DNA from: Acinetobacter kanungonis
GTDB taxonomy: Bacteria > Pseudomonadota > Gammaproteobacteria > Pseudomonadales > Moraxellaceae
DNA length: 64,000 bases
Direction: 5' to 3'
Assembly (NCBI RefSeq): GCF_009939195.1
Contig: NZ_JAACKC010000002.1
Coordinates: 1-64,000 of the forward strand
Shown: piece after piece, positions 44,321 through 54,073 of the stretch
Layout of the letters: each line of letters starts with the position of its first letter
Position numbering within the stretch: the stretch's first letter is position 1
Notes under the pieces: generated by a model
The model's input: the letters and a program-made list of their open reading frames with translations, nothing else
What the model was told of the DNA's origin: nothing
Database searches by the model: none
Made by a program: the position numbers and the translations under genes

Positions 44321-45541
44321 ATGCGAGAAATCATTCTTATATCATTTTTGGGACCCGACCAGCCTAATCAATTCACACGATTAATGCAGGTATTGTCCAC
44401 TCATTCCTTACAAATTCTAGATGTTGGACAAGCCGTCATCCATAATCAACTGACTCTAGGTATTGTTGTTTCGTCAGATGACCAGACTGCAACAGCATTA
44501 GCCATGAAGGAAATTCTGATTCTAGCACATGATATCGGCTTAACAGTGCGCTTTAAACCCATCTCTTCGACAGAATATGATCAATGGGTGAGTGAAGGTG
44601 GACGGACACGCTATATTGTCACGGCTTTGGCACCAGAACTGACCGCAGCGCATTTACAAGCTGTTACCAATATTGTGTCCAATCAAGGTTTCAACATTGA
44701 AACGGTGACGCGTTTATCGGGGCGTCCGCAGTTGCAAAACATGTCTGAAGGACCAAAACGTTCATGCGTACAGTTTGGTTTAAGTGGGCAGATGTTGGAT
44801 GCCACCGCCATGCGTGCAGCGTGTTTAAGCCTGTCCGCTGAACTCAGCATTGATGTTGCCGTGCAAGAAGACAATGCCTACCGCCGTAATAGCCGTTTGG
44901 TATGTTTTGACATGGACTCAACCCTGATTGAACAAGAAGTGATTGATGAGTTGGCATTGGAAGCAGGTGTGGGCGAACAGGTCGCAGAAATTACTGAACG
45001 TGCTATGCAGGGCGAGCTGGATTTCCAGCAAAGTTTCCGTGCACGTGTGGCCTTATTAAAAGGTTTGGATGCTTCAGTTCTGCCTAAAATTGCGGAACGC
45101 CTGACCATTACCGAAGGTGCAGAGCGTCTGATTACAACATTAAAATCATTGGGTTATCGAACTGCAATTTTATCGGGTGGTTTCCAGTACTTTGCGGAGT
45201 ATTTACAAGCCAAACTTGGCATTGATGAAGTGCATGCCAATATTCTGGATGTGGAAGATGGCTTTGTGACAGGTGAAGTCAAAGGACATATTGTGGATGG
45301 CGCACGTAAGGCATTTTTATTGCGTGAGCTGGCAGACAATATGGGGATTTCGCCAGAACAAACCATTGCCGTAGGCGATGGGGCCAACGATTTACCAATG
45401 CTCTCGATTGCTGGTTTAGGCGTAGCTTTCCGTGCCAAACCACTGGTGCGTAAGAATGCCAATCAGGCAATTTCTAGCGTGGGTCTAGACGGGGTGTTAT
45501 ACCTGTTGGGCGTGCATGATAAAGATCTTAACCGCGCGTAA
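44321..45541 (+). CDS. serB: Phosphoserine phosphatase with N-terminal ACT domains
   Basis: 406 residues, longer than the E. coli enzyme because of two ACT-like domains (about 1-80 and 95-180). The HAD catalytic core has D197-x-D199-S-T in VCFDMDSTLIEQE, GELDFQQSFRARV, LSGGFQYF and the metal site VGDGANDLPML. It makes serine from phosphoserine; the ACT region may bind serine. Divergent from ytjB-like gene with 59 bp between starts. Confidence 0.96.
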   Translation: MREIILISFLGPDQPNQFTRLMQVLSTHSLQILDVGQAVIHNQLTLGIVVSSDDQTATALAMKEILILAHDIGLTVRFKPISSTEYDQWVSEGGRTRYIVTALAPELTAAHLQAVTNIVSNQGFNIETVTRLSGRPQLQNMSEGPKRSCVQFGLSGQMLDATAMRAACLSLSAELSIDVAVQEDNAYRRNSRLVCFDMDSTLIEQEVIDELALEAGVGEQVAEITERAMQGELDFQQSFRARVALLKGLDASVLPKIAERLTITEGAERLITTLKSLGYRTAILSGGFQYFAEYLQAKLGIDEVHANILDVEDGFVTGEVKGHIVDGARKAFLLRELADNMGISPEQTIAVGDGANDLPMLSIAGLGVAFRAKPLVRKNANQAISSVGLDGVLYLLGVHDKDLNRA

Positions 45542-45954
45542 TCATTGCGGTTTCATGACAAAAGCGCAATCTTCGGATTGCGCTTTTTGTGTTCTTGCTG
45601 ATGAGTTTTGTATAAAAAATTCGTCTGCCATTTGCATGCCGACCAGATGATTTTCCATAGAGAAAAAAATAATTTTTCCCGTGTGAAAACCCGTTGTTTT
45701 TTTGTAATGACACGCCAACTCATAGCTTCTCTTGCTTCCCTTCAAGTCGAAATGACAAAAAATGTAATGACAAAATAATATTGCGACAATGTATGTCGCT
45801 CAATAAAAAAGCATGCCTTTTTTTCTGTTTAAAACTGCTCATAATGCTTGCATAGAGACATAGATAGACAAATTTCACAAAATTAATATAGGTCGTGAGG
45901 ATTGCTGGTCGGGCATCTGCCCAGACACCATTCCCATTGAAGACGGAGGTTTTT
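45542..45954. other. 413-bp gap with serB terminator, palindrome and leader hairpin
   Basis: No credible gene. Contains the serB terminator; GCGACA-ATGTA-TGTCGC at 45783-45799; and GGGCA-TC-TGCCC at 45911-45922, in the probable leader of the following small membrane protein gene. Open frames on the minus strand here lack ribosome sites and look spurious. Confidence 0.5.
45558..45590 (+). terminator. Intrinsic terminator of serB
   Basis: 14-bp stem with a TTCG tetraloop (ACAAAAGCGCAATC-TTCG-GATTGCGC then TTTTTGT), 16 nt after the stop codon. Confidence 0.92.
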
Positions 45955-46287
45955 ATGGTCACAGCGAATTTAGCAACCATAATTGGCTTGAGTTGTGTGG
46001 CTGTTGCATTGATTGCGGTTTTCTTCTCGCCTTATCGTCGTTGGCTGAGCTTTATGTTCGCAGGCATGATGTTCTGGGGCCTGCTTGAAATGATCCGTTT
46101 GAGCACTCAGGTCGTGTTTGAATTACCGATGGCATACAGCTATCTGGCAGCGGTTAGCATCGCCATGGGCATGCTCAGCTTGTTATTGTTCCGTGAAGAC
46201 CGTCGTGCAGAGCGTGCCAGCTCAAAACGCCGTTATATCGAGCATACCCCTGTGTATGAAGATGATCAGCAATACAGTAGTCGTTAA
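45955..46287 (+). CDS. Small membrane protein of unknown function
   Basis: 110 residues from the ATG at 45955, chosen because GGAGGT lies 4 nt before it; a start 60 bases upstream is in frame but has no ribosome site. Three membrane segments (about 5-25, 30-55 and 60-82), then a basic, polar tail REDRRAERASSKRRYIEH. I do not recognise a named family. It stands alone with gaps of over 300 bp on both sides. Confidence 0.75.
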   Translation: MVTANLATIIGLSCVAVALIAVFFSPYRRWLSFMFAGMMFWGLLEMIRLSTQVVFELPMAYSYLAAVSIAMGMLSLLLFREDRRAERASSKRRYIEHTPVYEDDQQYSSR

Positions 46288-46642
46288 TTTCGAGGCTCCT
46301 TTTCATCACAGATGAGAGGGAGCATAGTTTTAGGTTCAGTGAAAATAATAAAAAGTAGTAACCGTGCCGTTTATTCAGGCAAAGTCATACTTATTCACGG
46401 GGCGACAAAACGCGCGTTCCCGCCATCCGTCTAATTTTGATCAAAAAGAATTCTTCCACTCAAAGTTTTCCGCCTTACAGATTCGACAAAACAAGGATGC
46501 TTTTGTGATCGGAATAGAATTTCATGCTGTGACATTGGTGTTCAGATCTGGATTGTTATACAAAGCCTAGCTTCCATCGGAATTAAGTTATGGTAGGATG
46601 GAGCAGTCAATTTTTCTACAATTACAATAGGCTTCAAACGTC
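46288..46642. other. 355-bp gap between two small genes
   Basis: No convincing gene. A 68-codon GTG frame at 46364-46570 has no ribosome site. A hairpin TCCATC-18 nt-GATGGA (46573-46602) lies in the likely leader of the SCP2 gene. Confidence 0.45.
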
Positions 46643-47122
46643 ATGAAACTGTCTTCAATTCCAGTTGTAAAGCTACCTTTGGTCGATGTGAGCACGGACC
46701 CACTTGATCTCCTTGTGGCGAGTTTGGTTTTACGCATGAAACAACTGGCTCGTACAAGTCCTAAATTTATTGAGTTGATTCATGACCGTCAATTCCGTAT
46801 CCAAATTGGGACAGATCTAGGCGTGGCGCGTCAGATTATTATCGACAATGGACAAATTGATACAGTTTCAGGTGATGCTGAGAAAGCGGATTTTATTTTG
46901 CAATTTGCGGATAGCGAGCAAGGCGTCAAAACCTTATTAAAAGGCGATCCATCAGCATTCATGACTGGCATGCAAAATGGCAGCATCAAGATGGAAGGCG
47001 ATTTCAGTCTATTGGTGTGGTTCAACAAGGCGGCAAAATTGATTCCACCAAAGCTACCTAAACCCGTGAAAGAAAAGATTCAGTTGGCACGTCAATTTTT
47101 AAAAGAAAAGACAGGTCGCTAA
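46643..47122 (+). CDS. SCP2 sterol-binding-domain protein
   Basis: 159 residues, cytoplasmic, one SCP2-like lipid-binding fold: IQIGTDLGVARQIIIDNGQI, ADFILQFADSEQGVKTLLKG, then FMTGMQNGSIKMEGDFSLL. SCP2 domains hold a fatty or sterol-like ligand in a hydrophobic tunnel. In related bacteria a UbiJ protein of this fold supports ubiquinone synthesis, but UbiJ is usually encoded next to ubiE/ubiB, which are not seen here. Function open. Confidence 0.85.
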   Translation: MKLSSIPVVKLPLVDVSTDPLDLLVASLVLRMKQLARTSPKFIELIHDRQFRIQIGTDLGVARQIIIDNGQIDTVSGDAEKADFILQFADSEQGVKTLLKGDPSAFMTGMQNGSIKMEGDFSLLVWFNKAAKLIPPKLPKPVKEKIQLARQFLKEKTGR

Positions 47123-47144
47123 GTGTTATTAGGATAGCCTTTAT

Positions 47145-47177
47145 AAAAAAGCCTACAGCATGCTGTGGGCTTTTTTT
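47145..47177. terminator. Bidirectional terminator between the SCP2 gene and dtd
   Basis: AAAAAAGCC-T-ACAGCATGCTGT-G-GGCTTTTTTT, long self-complementary stem with one internal mismatch and T-runs on both strands. Confidence 0.9.
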
Positions 47178-47190
47178 ATGTTGTGAGGAT

Positions 47191-47631
47191 TTATTCGACT
47201 TCGAGCTGAAAGGTCACGGGTCCATCATTAATTAAGTGGACTTTCATATCCGCAGCAAAAATACCCGTTTCTACCTGATCAAATTGTGATTTGGCATACT
47301 CGACCAGTTGCTCATACAAGACTTTGGCTGCATCAGGGGGCATCGCAGGACCGAAATCGGGACGCAAGCCTTTTTGGGTTTGTGCCATCAGGGTAAATTG
47401 CGACACCAGTAACAAGCCCCCTTGTGCTTGCGTCACATTCCAGCCCATCTTGCCTTGTTCATCATCAAAAATGCGGTACTTCAAAATTTTATCAATCAGC
47501 TTTTTGCCTTTTTCCAGCTGATCTTCTTTGCCTAGCCCTAAAAAGACCAGCAAGCCATGTTGAATTTCACCCGTTACTTGACCGTCGACGACAACTTTGG
47601 CTTCAAGTACTCGTTGTAATAAGGCACGCAC
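47191..47631 (-). CDS. dtd: D-aminoacyl-tRNA deacylase
   Basis: 146 residues, canonical length. Removes D-amino acids (and glycine from tRNA-Ala) from mischarged tRNA. Blocks: MRALLQRVLEAKV, the SQFTLMA active-site motif with the key Thr, and NDGPVTF near the C-terminus with the cross-subunit Gly-Pro. Convergent with the SCP2 gene; divergent from pncB. Confidence 0.97.
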   Translation of the reverse strand: MRALLQRVLEAKVVVDGQVTGEIQHGLLVFLGLGKEDQLEKGKKLIDKILKYRIFDDEQGKMGWNVTQAQGGLLLVSQFTLMAQTQKGLRPDFGPAMPPDAAKVLYEQLVEYAKSQFDQVETGIFAADMKVHLINDGPVTFQLEVE

Positions 47632-47787
47632 GAGAATCCCTCAATATTTGATGTGCTGGGCATTGTAGCAAAGATCCGATGATGCAGATGGAGCATGCTT
47701 CTGATTTGACGAGTTTTATGCAATCAATGGCTTTTTTCACCCTAAAAGTGTGCTTTAATGCTAGAAGTTGATAAAAACTGAACCTTT

Positions 47788-48996
47788 ATGTCTGCAATCA
47801 TTCAATCCTTACTCGATACTGACTTATATAAATTCACCATGCTGCAAGTGGTGCTGCATAAGTTTCCGCAAACGCATAGTGTCTACCATTTCCGTTGTCG
47901 TAATTTGGATGAAACGGTGTATCCCTTGGTGGATATTCTGCAAGATTTGAATGAACAGTTAGATTATTTGTGCCAGCTACGCTTTAAAGAAGACGAATTA
48001 CAATATCTGCGCAGCTTACGTTTTATTAAAAGTGACTTTGTTGATTATCTGGAACTGTTCCAGCTCAAGCGTCGTTTTATTCATGCAGGCATAGACAGCG
48101 AAGGCCGTTTGGACATTTGGGTAGAAGGACCCATGGTACAAGCGATGATGTTTGAGATTTTTGTGCTTGCGATTGTGAACGAGCTGTATTTCCAGCGTAT
48201 TCGTACGCCTGAAGTCTTGGAGGAAGGTCAGCGTCGCTTAACTGCCAAGATTGAATTTATTCAGCAATGTGAGCAACAGCAACGTCCTGAAGATCCCCCA
48301 TTTTTAGTGTCAGATTTCGGCACCCGCCGTCGTTATAGCTTGGCTTGGCAACGACAGGTGATTCAGGCCTTCCATCAAGCAGTACCGAATGTGTTCCGTG
48401 GTACCAGTAATGTGCTGTTGGCAAAAGAATTGGGAATTTCCCCGATTGGCACCATGGCCCATGAATTCTTGCAAGCTTTTCAGGCGTTAGACGTGCGTTT
48501 ACGCGATTTCCAGAAAGCCGCCTTAGAAACTTGGGTGCAGGAATATCGAGGGGATTTGGGGATTGCTCTGACCGATGTGGTGGGGATGGATGCTTTCCTG
48601 CGTGATTTCGATTTGTATTTTGCCAAACTCTTTGATGGTTTAAGACACGACAGTGGTGATCCTTTTGTCTGGGGCGATAAAGCTTATGCACATTACCAAA
48701 CTTTAAAAATTGATAGCCGAACCAAAATGCTCACCTTTAGTGATGGATTGAATTTACACAAGGCATGGGCTTTACACCAATATTTTAAAGACCGCTTTAA
48801 AGTCAGTTTCGGGATTGGCACCAATTTAACCAATGATATGGGGCAGACCCCGCTAAATATCGTGTTAAAACTGGTGGAATGTAATGGTCAATCCGTGGCG
48901 AAAATTTCGGACAGCCCTGGTAAGACCATGACCGATAACGATACTTTCTTGGCTTATTTGCGTCAGGTTTTTCAGATTACTGAAGCTGCACATTAA
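47788..48996 (+). CDS. pncB: Nicotinate phosphoribosyltransferase
   Basis: 402 residues. Makes nicotinate mononucleotide from nicotinate and PRPP, the step after PncA in NAD salvage. Blocks: [20 protein letters not shown] at the start, [15 protein letters not shown], the phosphoribosyl site [16 protein letters not shown], and [10 protein letters not shown]. Length and motif order are normal. Starts 156 bp from dtd in the opposite direction. Confidence 0.97.
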   Translation: MSAIIQSLLDTDLYKFTMLQVVLHKFPQTHSVYHFRCRNLDETVYPLVDILQDLNEQLDYLCQLRFKEDELQYLRSLRFIKSDFVDYLELFQLKRRFIHAGIDSEGRLDIWVEGPMVQAMMFEIFVLAIVNELYFQRIRTPEVLEEGQRRLTAKIEFIQQCEQQQRPEDPPFLVSDFGTRRRYSLAWQRQVIQAFHQAVPNVFRGTSNVLLAKELGISPIGTMAHEFLQAFQALDVRLRDFQKAALETWVQEYRGDLGIALTDVVGMDAFLRDFDLYFAKLFDGLRHDSGDPFVWGDKAYAHYQTLKIDSRTKMLTFSDGLNLHKAWALHQYFKDRFKVSFGIGTNLTNDMGQTPLNIVLKLVECNGQSVAKISDSPGKTMTDNDTFLAYLRQVFQITEAAH

Positions 48997-49102
48997 TCCA
49001 ATTCTATTGCAGATTTTCTGCTGAGTTTTATAGGAAAATCGGCATTCTATCGCTAAAGGCTTATGCTAACATCAAGCAGTTGCCAGAACAAAACGTGTAA
49101 AA

Positions 49103-49954
49103 ATGATGACGCAATCTACGCCAAACTTGGGCTTATTAATCGAAGCGGAAGAGTTACTTCCGCTTTTAGGCAATGAAAAATTACGAATTGTGGATTTAAG
49201 TCGCAGTTCAGTTTATGAACAGCTGCATATTCCACATGCCATCCCCCTTAAACCTGCACAACTGCTGCGTCAGGAAGAAAATGCCACGGGCTTGTTGCCT
49301 GATGCAGAAGCTTTGACTGCCTTAATTCAGTATTTGAATATTACGCCAGAGCATCATGTGGTGGTTTATGATGATGAAGGTGGGGCTTGGGCAGGGCGCC
49401 TGATCTGGAATTTACATTGTCTGGGTTTTTATAATACCTCACTGCTCAATGGCGGGATTCACGCATGGCTGGCACAAGGCTTGCCGACCACCTCTGAGCA
49501 GGCGCAATTTGCCCCTGTTACTCCCTTGGTTCAGGTCAATTTGGCTGCGCAAGATCAAGTTCGTATTCAATATGCAGAGCTGTTGCCCTTGGTCGAGCAA
49601 CAAGCAATTCAGCTGTGGGATTGCCGAACTGAAGATGAATATACAGGTTTAAGATTGGCTGCTCGACGCGGTGGTCACATTCCAAATGCACGCCATTTTG
49701 AATGGAGTACTGCACTTAACCGTGAAAATCATTTAAAATTGCATGCTTTAGAACGCACACAACAACGCTTAGAACAACAAGGTTTCAATTTACAGGAACC
49801 TGTCGTGGTGTACTGTCAGTCACACCATCGTTCAGGTTTGGCTTATATTTTGGGTCGTGTATTGGGTTGGAATATTCGAGCTTATGATGGTGCGTGGAGT
49901 GAATGGGGCAACCGCCTCGATAGTCCAATCGTTACTGGAGAGTTACCGTCTTGA
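49103..49954 (+). CDS. Tandem-rhodanese sulfurtransferase
   Basis: 283 residues, two rhodanese domains of the SseA/TST kind: an inactive first half ([20 protein letters not shown], then [11 protein letters not shown]) and an active second half. The catalytic loop reads CQSHHRSG, different from the usual CGSGVTA or CRKGVTA of 3-mercaptopyruvate and thiosulfate sulfurtransferases, so the sulfur donor may differ. It overlaps psd by 4 bp (TTGA), so the two are translated together. A physiological link between them is not known to me. Confidence 0.88.
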   Translation: MMTQSTPNLGLLIEAEELLPLLGNEKLRIVDLSRSSVYEQLHIPHAIPLKPAQLLRQEENATGLLPDAEALTALIQYLNITPEHHVVVYDDEGGAWAGRLIWNLHCLGFYNTSLLNGGIHAWLAQGLPTTSEQAQFAPVTPLVQVNLAAQDQVRIQYAELLPLVEQQAIQLWDCRTEDEYTGLRLAARRGGHIPNARHFEWSTALNRENHLKLHALERTQQRLEQQGFNLQEPVVVYCQSHHRSGLAYILGRVLGWNIRAYDGAWSEWGNRLDSPIVTGELPS

Positions 49955-50802
49955 GCCTCACCTCACGTTTAACTAAACAATTTTTTATTCAAGCACAACG
50001 TGTTGTGCCGCAACATCAGCTCTCCCGTGTGGTGGGTAAGATAGCGGCCAGTGAAAACCAGCTGATTAAAAATACGGTCATTTCTGCATTTAAAGCGCAA
50101 TATGGCATTGATATGTCCATTGCAGAGCAAAAAAATGCCTTGAAATACAAGTCATTCAATGAATTCTTTACCCGTGCTTTGCAAGATGGCGTGCGTGAAA
50201 TTGACACCGATGCCAGCAGCATTGTGTCACCCGCGGATGGCGCGATTTCGCAATTGGGTCACATTGAATCGGGTGAAGTGTTTCAAGCCAAAGGGCAAAG
50301 TTTCTCAGTTGAAAAACTGATTGCAGACCCGCAGTTGGCAGAGCCATTCAAACATGGTGAATTTGCGACGGTGTATTTATCTCCGCGCGACTATCACCGT
50401 GTACATATGCCTTTTGCAGGCACGTTGACGGAAACGCTGTATGTACCTGGTGAGCTGTTCTCTGTGAACCAGACTACGGCTGAAAATATACCAGGCTTGT
50501 TCGCACGTAATGAACGTATGGTGTGCTTGTTCGATACTGAATTGGGTCGTATGGCGGTGGTTTTGGTCGGTGCGATGATTGTGGCGGGCATTGAAACGGT
50601 GGCGACAGGTAAAGTGAAGCCGACAGGGCGTTTAGAATTGAACCAGCACAATTTGTTCCTTGAAAAAGGCGCAGAGCTGGGGCGTTTCTATTTGGGTTCA
50701 ACCGCAATTATTTTATTTGAACAAAACAAAATGCAGTGGGATGAACAATTTAAAGCCAATTCAACTGTGGTGATGGGGCAGGCGCTCGGTCATACCGTAT
50801 AA
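49951..50802 (+). CDS. psd: Phosphatidylserine decarboxylase proenzyme
   Basis: 283 residues. Inner-membrane enzyme that makes phosphatidylethanolamine. The self-cleavage site LGST is at 248-251, so Ser250 becomes the pyruvoyl group. Other blocks: [22 protein letters not shown] with the catalytic Asp, and [16 protein letters not shown] with the histidines. It starts with TTG inside the rhodanese stop (TTGA), a less common start that probably relies on translational coupling. Confidence 0.96.
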   Translation: MSLTSRLTKQFFIQAQRVVPQHQLSRVVGKIAASENQLIKNTVISAFKAQYGIDMSIAEQKNALKYKSFNEFFTRALQDGVREIDTDASSIVSPADGAISQLGHIESGEVFQAKGQSFSVEKLIADPQLAEPFKHGEFATVYLSPRDYHRVHMPFAGTLTETLYVPGELFSVNQTTAENIPGLFARNERMVCLFDTELGRMAVVLVGAMIVAGIETVATGKVKPTGRLELNQHNLFLEKGAELGRFYLGSTAIILFEQNKMQWDEQFKANSTVVMGQALGHTV

Positions 50803-50876
50803 GAAGATGCTTGAGGTGGCTGTGCGAGATAGCCATCTCAACATAAAATTTGAATAAGATTTAAAAAAATAATGAT

Positions 50877-52235
50877 TTAGCTCATGTGATAAAGACGTTC
50901 TTTCGGGAACACCACTTTAAAGATCGAGCCTTGATTTTCTTTTGATTCAATTTCTAAATGCGCGTTGTGCTGCATCAATACGTGTTTCACAATCGCCAGT
51001 CCCAACCCTGTTCCGCCAGTTTGACGGCTCCGTGCGCTATCCACCCGATAGAAACGCTCGGTTAAACGTGGCAAATGTTTCGGATCGATGCCGATACCGG
51101 TATCTTCAACCGTAAAATAACCATGTTCGCCATCATCATGCCAACCCATGGTAATGGTACCGCCTTTGGGGGTGTATTTAATCGCATTGGTAATCAGGTT
51201 GCTAAACGCACTCGCCAACTCGGTATCTGAACCAATCAGGTCACAATGACTGTCGATATCCAGATTCAGAGTATGACCATAATCGACATTGTAGGCTTGA
51301 GCATCATCAAATAACTGATTCATCAGGCTTGGCATTTCAATAATCTGGTTTTTGGCAATTTGCTTGTTGTTTTCCAGACGCGACAGCAATAACAAGTCAT
51401 TTACCAAAGCATTCATGCGTTTGGTTTGTGCCTGCATTTGCTCGAAAGCACGTTTCCAACGTGGATTTAAATCTTCTTGGTCGGTAAAGGTTTCAATGTA
51501 GCCACTCAGTACCGTCAAAGGCGTGCGTAATTCGTGCGAAATATTATCCACAAAGTCTTTACGCATTTGCTCCAAGTTGTGCATGCGGGTCACATCATAG
51601 GCCACCAACAGACGGCTCTCACCGCCGAAGCGGGTCATTTTGATTTGCACATAGTGGTCTTCAAATACAGAGGACTTCATTTTGATGCCATCAGGAATTT
51701 GATCACTTTGTTTGAAGTAATCAATAAAACTCGGTTGGCGCAGGATGGTCATGATGTTGCGACCACGATCTAGTGCCTGAATGCCCAGTAGTTTTTCTGC
51801 CGCAGGGTTCCACCATTCAATCTGGTGCGATTCATCAATCAGCACCACGGCTTCCGCCAGTGCCACCAAGGAAGATTGGGCACGATCAATCAAGCCGACC
51901 ATTTCGGCCTGCACAATACGTTCTTGGCGCTGTGCACGATAGACGTTAAACAGCAAAGCCCCCCAAATCCCATTCAAATTGGGCGGAACATCATAGGGAC
52001 GATTGGAAATCCATTCATTGACCAAATACAAAGAACGTAATTGGAAAATAAAAAAAATCGAGAAACCAGCAAAAATGCAGATCCAGAAATACCCAATGCC
52101 AAAACCGACTAAGCTTGCAATCAGTAAAAGAAAAGCCAGTAAGCGTAAATCTTGTTTGGCAAAAGTCCACAAACTGCTATAGCGGAATTTTTGATGTTCA
52201 CGGGCCAGTTCGGGGACGGGGTATGGTTCATACAT
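50877..52235 (-). CDS. phoR: Phosphate-regulon sensor histidine kinase
   Basis: 452 residues. Two close membrane segments (about 30-65), a PAS domain (about 118-215, VLIDESHQIEWWNPAAEKLLG), the dimerisation box with phospho-accepting His234 in NISHELRTPLT, and the ATPase domain with N box NAIKYTPKGG, G1 VEDTGIGID and G2 GTGLGLAIV. This is the PhoR layout, with very little periplasmic part. It lies 10 bp after phoB and is co-transcribed. It signals phosphate starvation together with the Pst transporter, which is not in the window. Confidence 0.95.
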   Translation of the reverse strand: MYEPYPVPELAREHQKFRYSSLWTFAKQDLRLLAFLLLIASLVGFGIGYFWICIFAGFSIFFIFQLRSLYLVNEWISNRPYDVPPNLNGIWGALLFNVYRAQRQERIVQAEMVGLIDRAQSSLVALAEAVVLIDESHQIEWWNPAAEKLLGIQALDRGRNIMTILRQPSFIDYFKQSDQIPDGIKMKSSVFEDHYVQIKMTRFGGESRLLVAYDVTRMHNLEQMRKDFVDNISHELRTPLTVLSGYIETFTDQEDLNPRWKRAFEQMQAQTKRMNALVNDLLLLSRLENNKQIAKNQIIEMPSLMNQLFDDAQAYNVDYGHTLNLDIDSHCDLIGSDTELASAFSNLITNAIKYTPKGGTITMGWHDDGEHGYFTVEDTGIGIDPKHLPRLTERFYRVDSARSRQTGGTGLGLAIVKHVLMQHNAHLEIESKENQGSIFKVVFPKERLYHMS

Positions 52236-52245
52236 AAAACTAAAA

Positions 52246-52956
52246 TTAACCTAAAGCAACATCTGCACGAGTAGAGAAGCGGTAACCTGTACCACGCACG
52301 GTTTGCACAAAACGGTCTGCACCATAGGGTTCTAAAACCTTGCGCAGGCGACGAATATGCACGTCAATAGTACGGTCTTCGATATACACATTACCACCCC
52401 AAACTTGGTCAAGCAGCTGGGCACGAGTGTAAGCACGTTCTGGATGGGTCATGAAGAATGCCAATAAACGGTATTCTGTTGGACCCATATCTAAAATATT
52501 GTTGCCAAAACTTACGCGTTGGCTCACAGGGTCAAGCAGTAAGCCATTGGCATCAATGGTTTTTTCACCACTCAGCGCATTGGCGCGACGCAGTACGGCT
52601 TTAATTCGAGAAACCAATTCACGGGTGGAAAAAGGTTTGGTCATGTAATCGTCTGCACCTGCATCGAGACCTTGGACTTTATGGTCTTCTTCTCCGCGGG
52701 CAGTCAGCATAATCACTGGAATTTCTGATAAGTTTTCATCGCGTTTTAGGCGACGGCATAGATCGACACCGCTGACGCCACCAGGCATCATCCAGTCAAG
52801 CAGGATGAGGGCTGGGCGCTGATCCACAATCATTTGATGCGCTTGTTTTGCATCTTCTGCCTGTAAGCATTGAAAGCCTGCCATATCCAAAGAGGTGTGA
52901 ATCATCTCTCGAATCGGAAGTTCGTCATCGACGATTAGTATGTAGTCATCTTTCAC
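52246..52956 (-). CDS. phoB: Phosphate-regulon response regulator
   Basis: 236 residues. Receiver domain with acidic pair DDE, phospho-accepting Asp54 in [10 protein letters not shown], Thr in MLTARGEED and Lys in MTKPFS. An OmpR-type winged helix occupies the C-terminal third ([34 protein letters not shown]). The WMMPG text is the PhoB mark. Pho-box-like repeats lie upstream, so it probably activates its own operon. It heads phoB-phoR. Confidence 0.97.
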   Translation of the reverse strand: MKDDYILIVDDELPIREMIHTSLDMAGFQCLQAEDAKQAHQMIVDQRPALILLDWMMPGGVSGVDLCRRLKRDENLSEIPVIMLTARGEEDHKVQGLDAGADDYMTKPFSTRELVSRIKAVLRRANALSGEKTIDANGLLLDPVSQRVSFGNNILDMGPTEYRLLAFFMTHPERAYTRAQLLDQVWGGNVYIEDRTIDVHIRRLRKVLEPYGADRFVQTVRGTGYRFSTRADVALG

Positions 52957-53000
52957 AACGCAATATCCTATTGGTGATAACGGTAGGCCGTTTCTTATTT

Positions 53001-53034
53001 ATGACAGGCTTATTACAAAGATTAATTATGACAG
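53001..53034 (-). promoter_or_regulatory. Pho-box-like repeats upstream of phoB
   Basis: On the minus strand: a perfect CTGTCAT half-site (53034-53028), then TTGTAAT (53018-53012) and, exactly 11 nt on, a perfect CTGTCAT followed by AAAT (53007-53001). The 11-nt spacing is that of PhoB direct repeats. Confidence 0.6.
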
Positions 53035-53175
53035 TATCATTGCAGAATAGGGGAGAATGCCGATTTTCGCAAAGTTTTGTGACAATTTTTAGTCGAAAAC
53101 ATGAACAATTTTAGATAGTCTAAGTCTAGCTCACATAACCAATTTCAAATTTTTGTAAAATTAAATGGCTGTAAT

Positions 53176-53862
53176 TTAATTTTTTTTATCCGAAAATGAT
53201 GCCAATAATGTGACAAAGACCACTCTGCATGAGGCCAATACATCTTCCATAGACTGTTTAAATCCACTCATGACCCAACGAATCGCAATCTGTGTGACAT
53301 AACCATTTAAGCCTGTAGAAACCCATGAAATTTCACGTTCCGAATGTGGAATATTCGGCATCATCAACATGACAAAGGCATGAATCATACGGTCAAAGCG
53401 CAGCATGGTTTCTCGAATGGTGGCTTGGTTATGCAGTTCTTGTACCAGCATGGCATCAATATAAATAATACGCGCCATGCGTGGGTTATCTTTCAAGGTG
53501 GTCAGTAAGGCGGTTAAACCTGCATCGACCATTTTTTCATGGCTGCTGGAGGCTTGCATAATCGCCTGCATCACATTCTGCTGCAGTTCATCAATCAGTT
53601 TGAGGAAGATGGTTTGAAACAGTTGATCACTTTTTTTAAAGGATTCATAGAAATAGCGCTCCGTCAGTTTGGCTTCATTACAGATATCTTTGACGGTCAC
53701 CGAAAAGAATCCATGGGTGCCGTAGACCTCGATGCCCGCTTCAATTAATTTTTCTCGACGTGCCTGTTTACGCTCAGCTAAGGACAGTCCTTTAAACTGG
53801 CGTTCTTTACTTTTGGTGGGGTTGTTATTGTGTTCCGCAGTGTTGCTATTGGAATAAGTCAT
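53176..53862 (-). CDS. TetR family transcriptional regulator
   Basis: 228 residues from the ATG at 53862 (MTYSNSNTAEHNNN); a TTG 18 bases upstream is in frame. An Asn-rich tail of about 30 residues precedes the helix-turn-helix (REKLIEAGIEVYGTHGFFSV, then DICNEAKLTERYFYESFKKS). The rest is a helical ligand and dimer domain. Divergent from the SDR gene, with a perfect 20-bp palindrome between, so it is likely to repress that dehydrogenase. Ligand unknown. Confidence 0.88.
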   Translation of the reverse strand: MTYSNSNTAEHNNNPTKSKERQFKGLSLAERKQARREKLIEAGIEVYGTHGFFSVTVKDICNEAKLTERYFYESFKKSDQLFQTIFLKLIDELQQNVMQAIMQASSSHEKMVDAGLTALLTTLKDNPRMARIIYIDAMLVQELHNQATIRETMLRFDRMIHAFVMLMMPNIPHSEREISWVSTGLNGYVTQIAIRWVMSGFKQSMEDVLASCRVVFVTLLASFSDKKN

Positions 53863-53966
53863 AAGGGCAAAACGTAGCAAAGACTGACTTTAGTTTAACA
53901 ACTATTCTGGTAAAAACCTAAATTTTAGCCATGCTTTAAGTGGAGATGAGATTCGTCAGGCAATTA

Positions 53967-53986
53967 TTGACAATGCTTATTGTCAA
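53967..53986. promoter_or_regulatory. Candidate TetR operator in the TetR/SDR divergent region
   Basis: Perfect inverted repeat TTGACAAT-GCTT-ATTGTCAA, 104 nt from the TetR start and 87 nt from the SDR start. Confidence 0.65.
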
Positions 53987-54073
53987 ATTTATATTGAAAG
54001 CGTCAAAGGCATAGTGCAAAAAATAACTTTGCTGGTATTGTGTCAAAGCCTATGCAACCCATAAGGATAGAGA

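Noticed and set aside
45542..45980. Minus-strand frames of 60-86 codons downstream of serB
   Set aside because: They run through the serB terminator and the leader of the next gene and have no ribosome sites.
46364..46570. 68-codon GTG frame in the gap before the SCP2 gene
   Set aside because: No ribosome site and no recognisable protein character.
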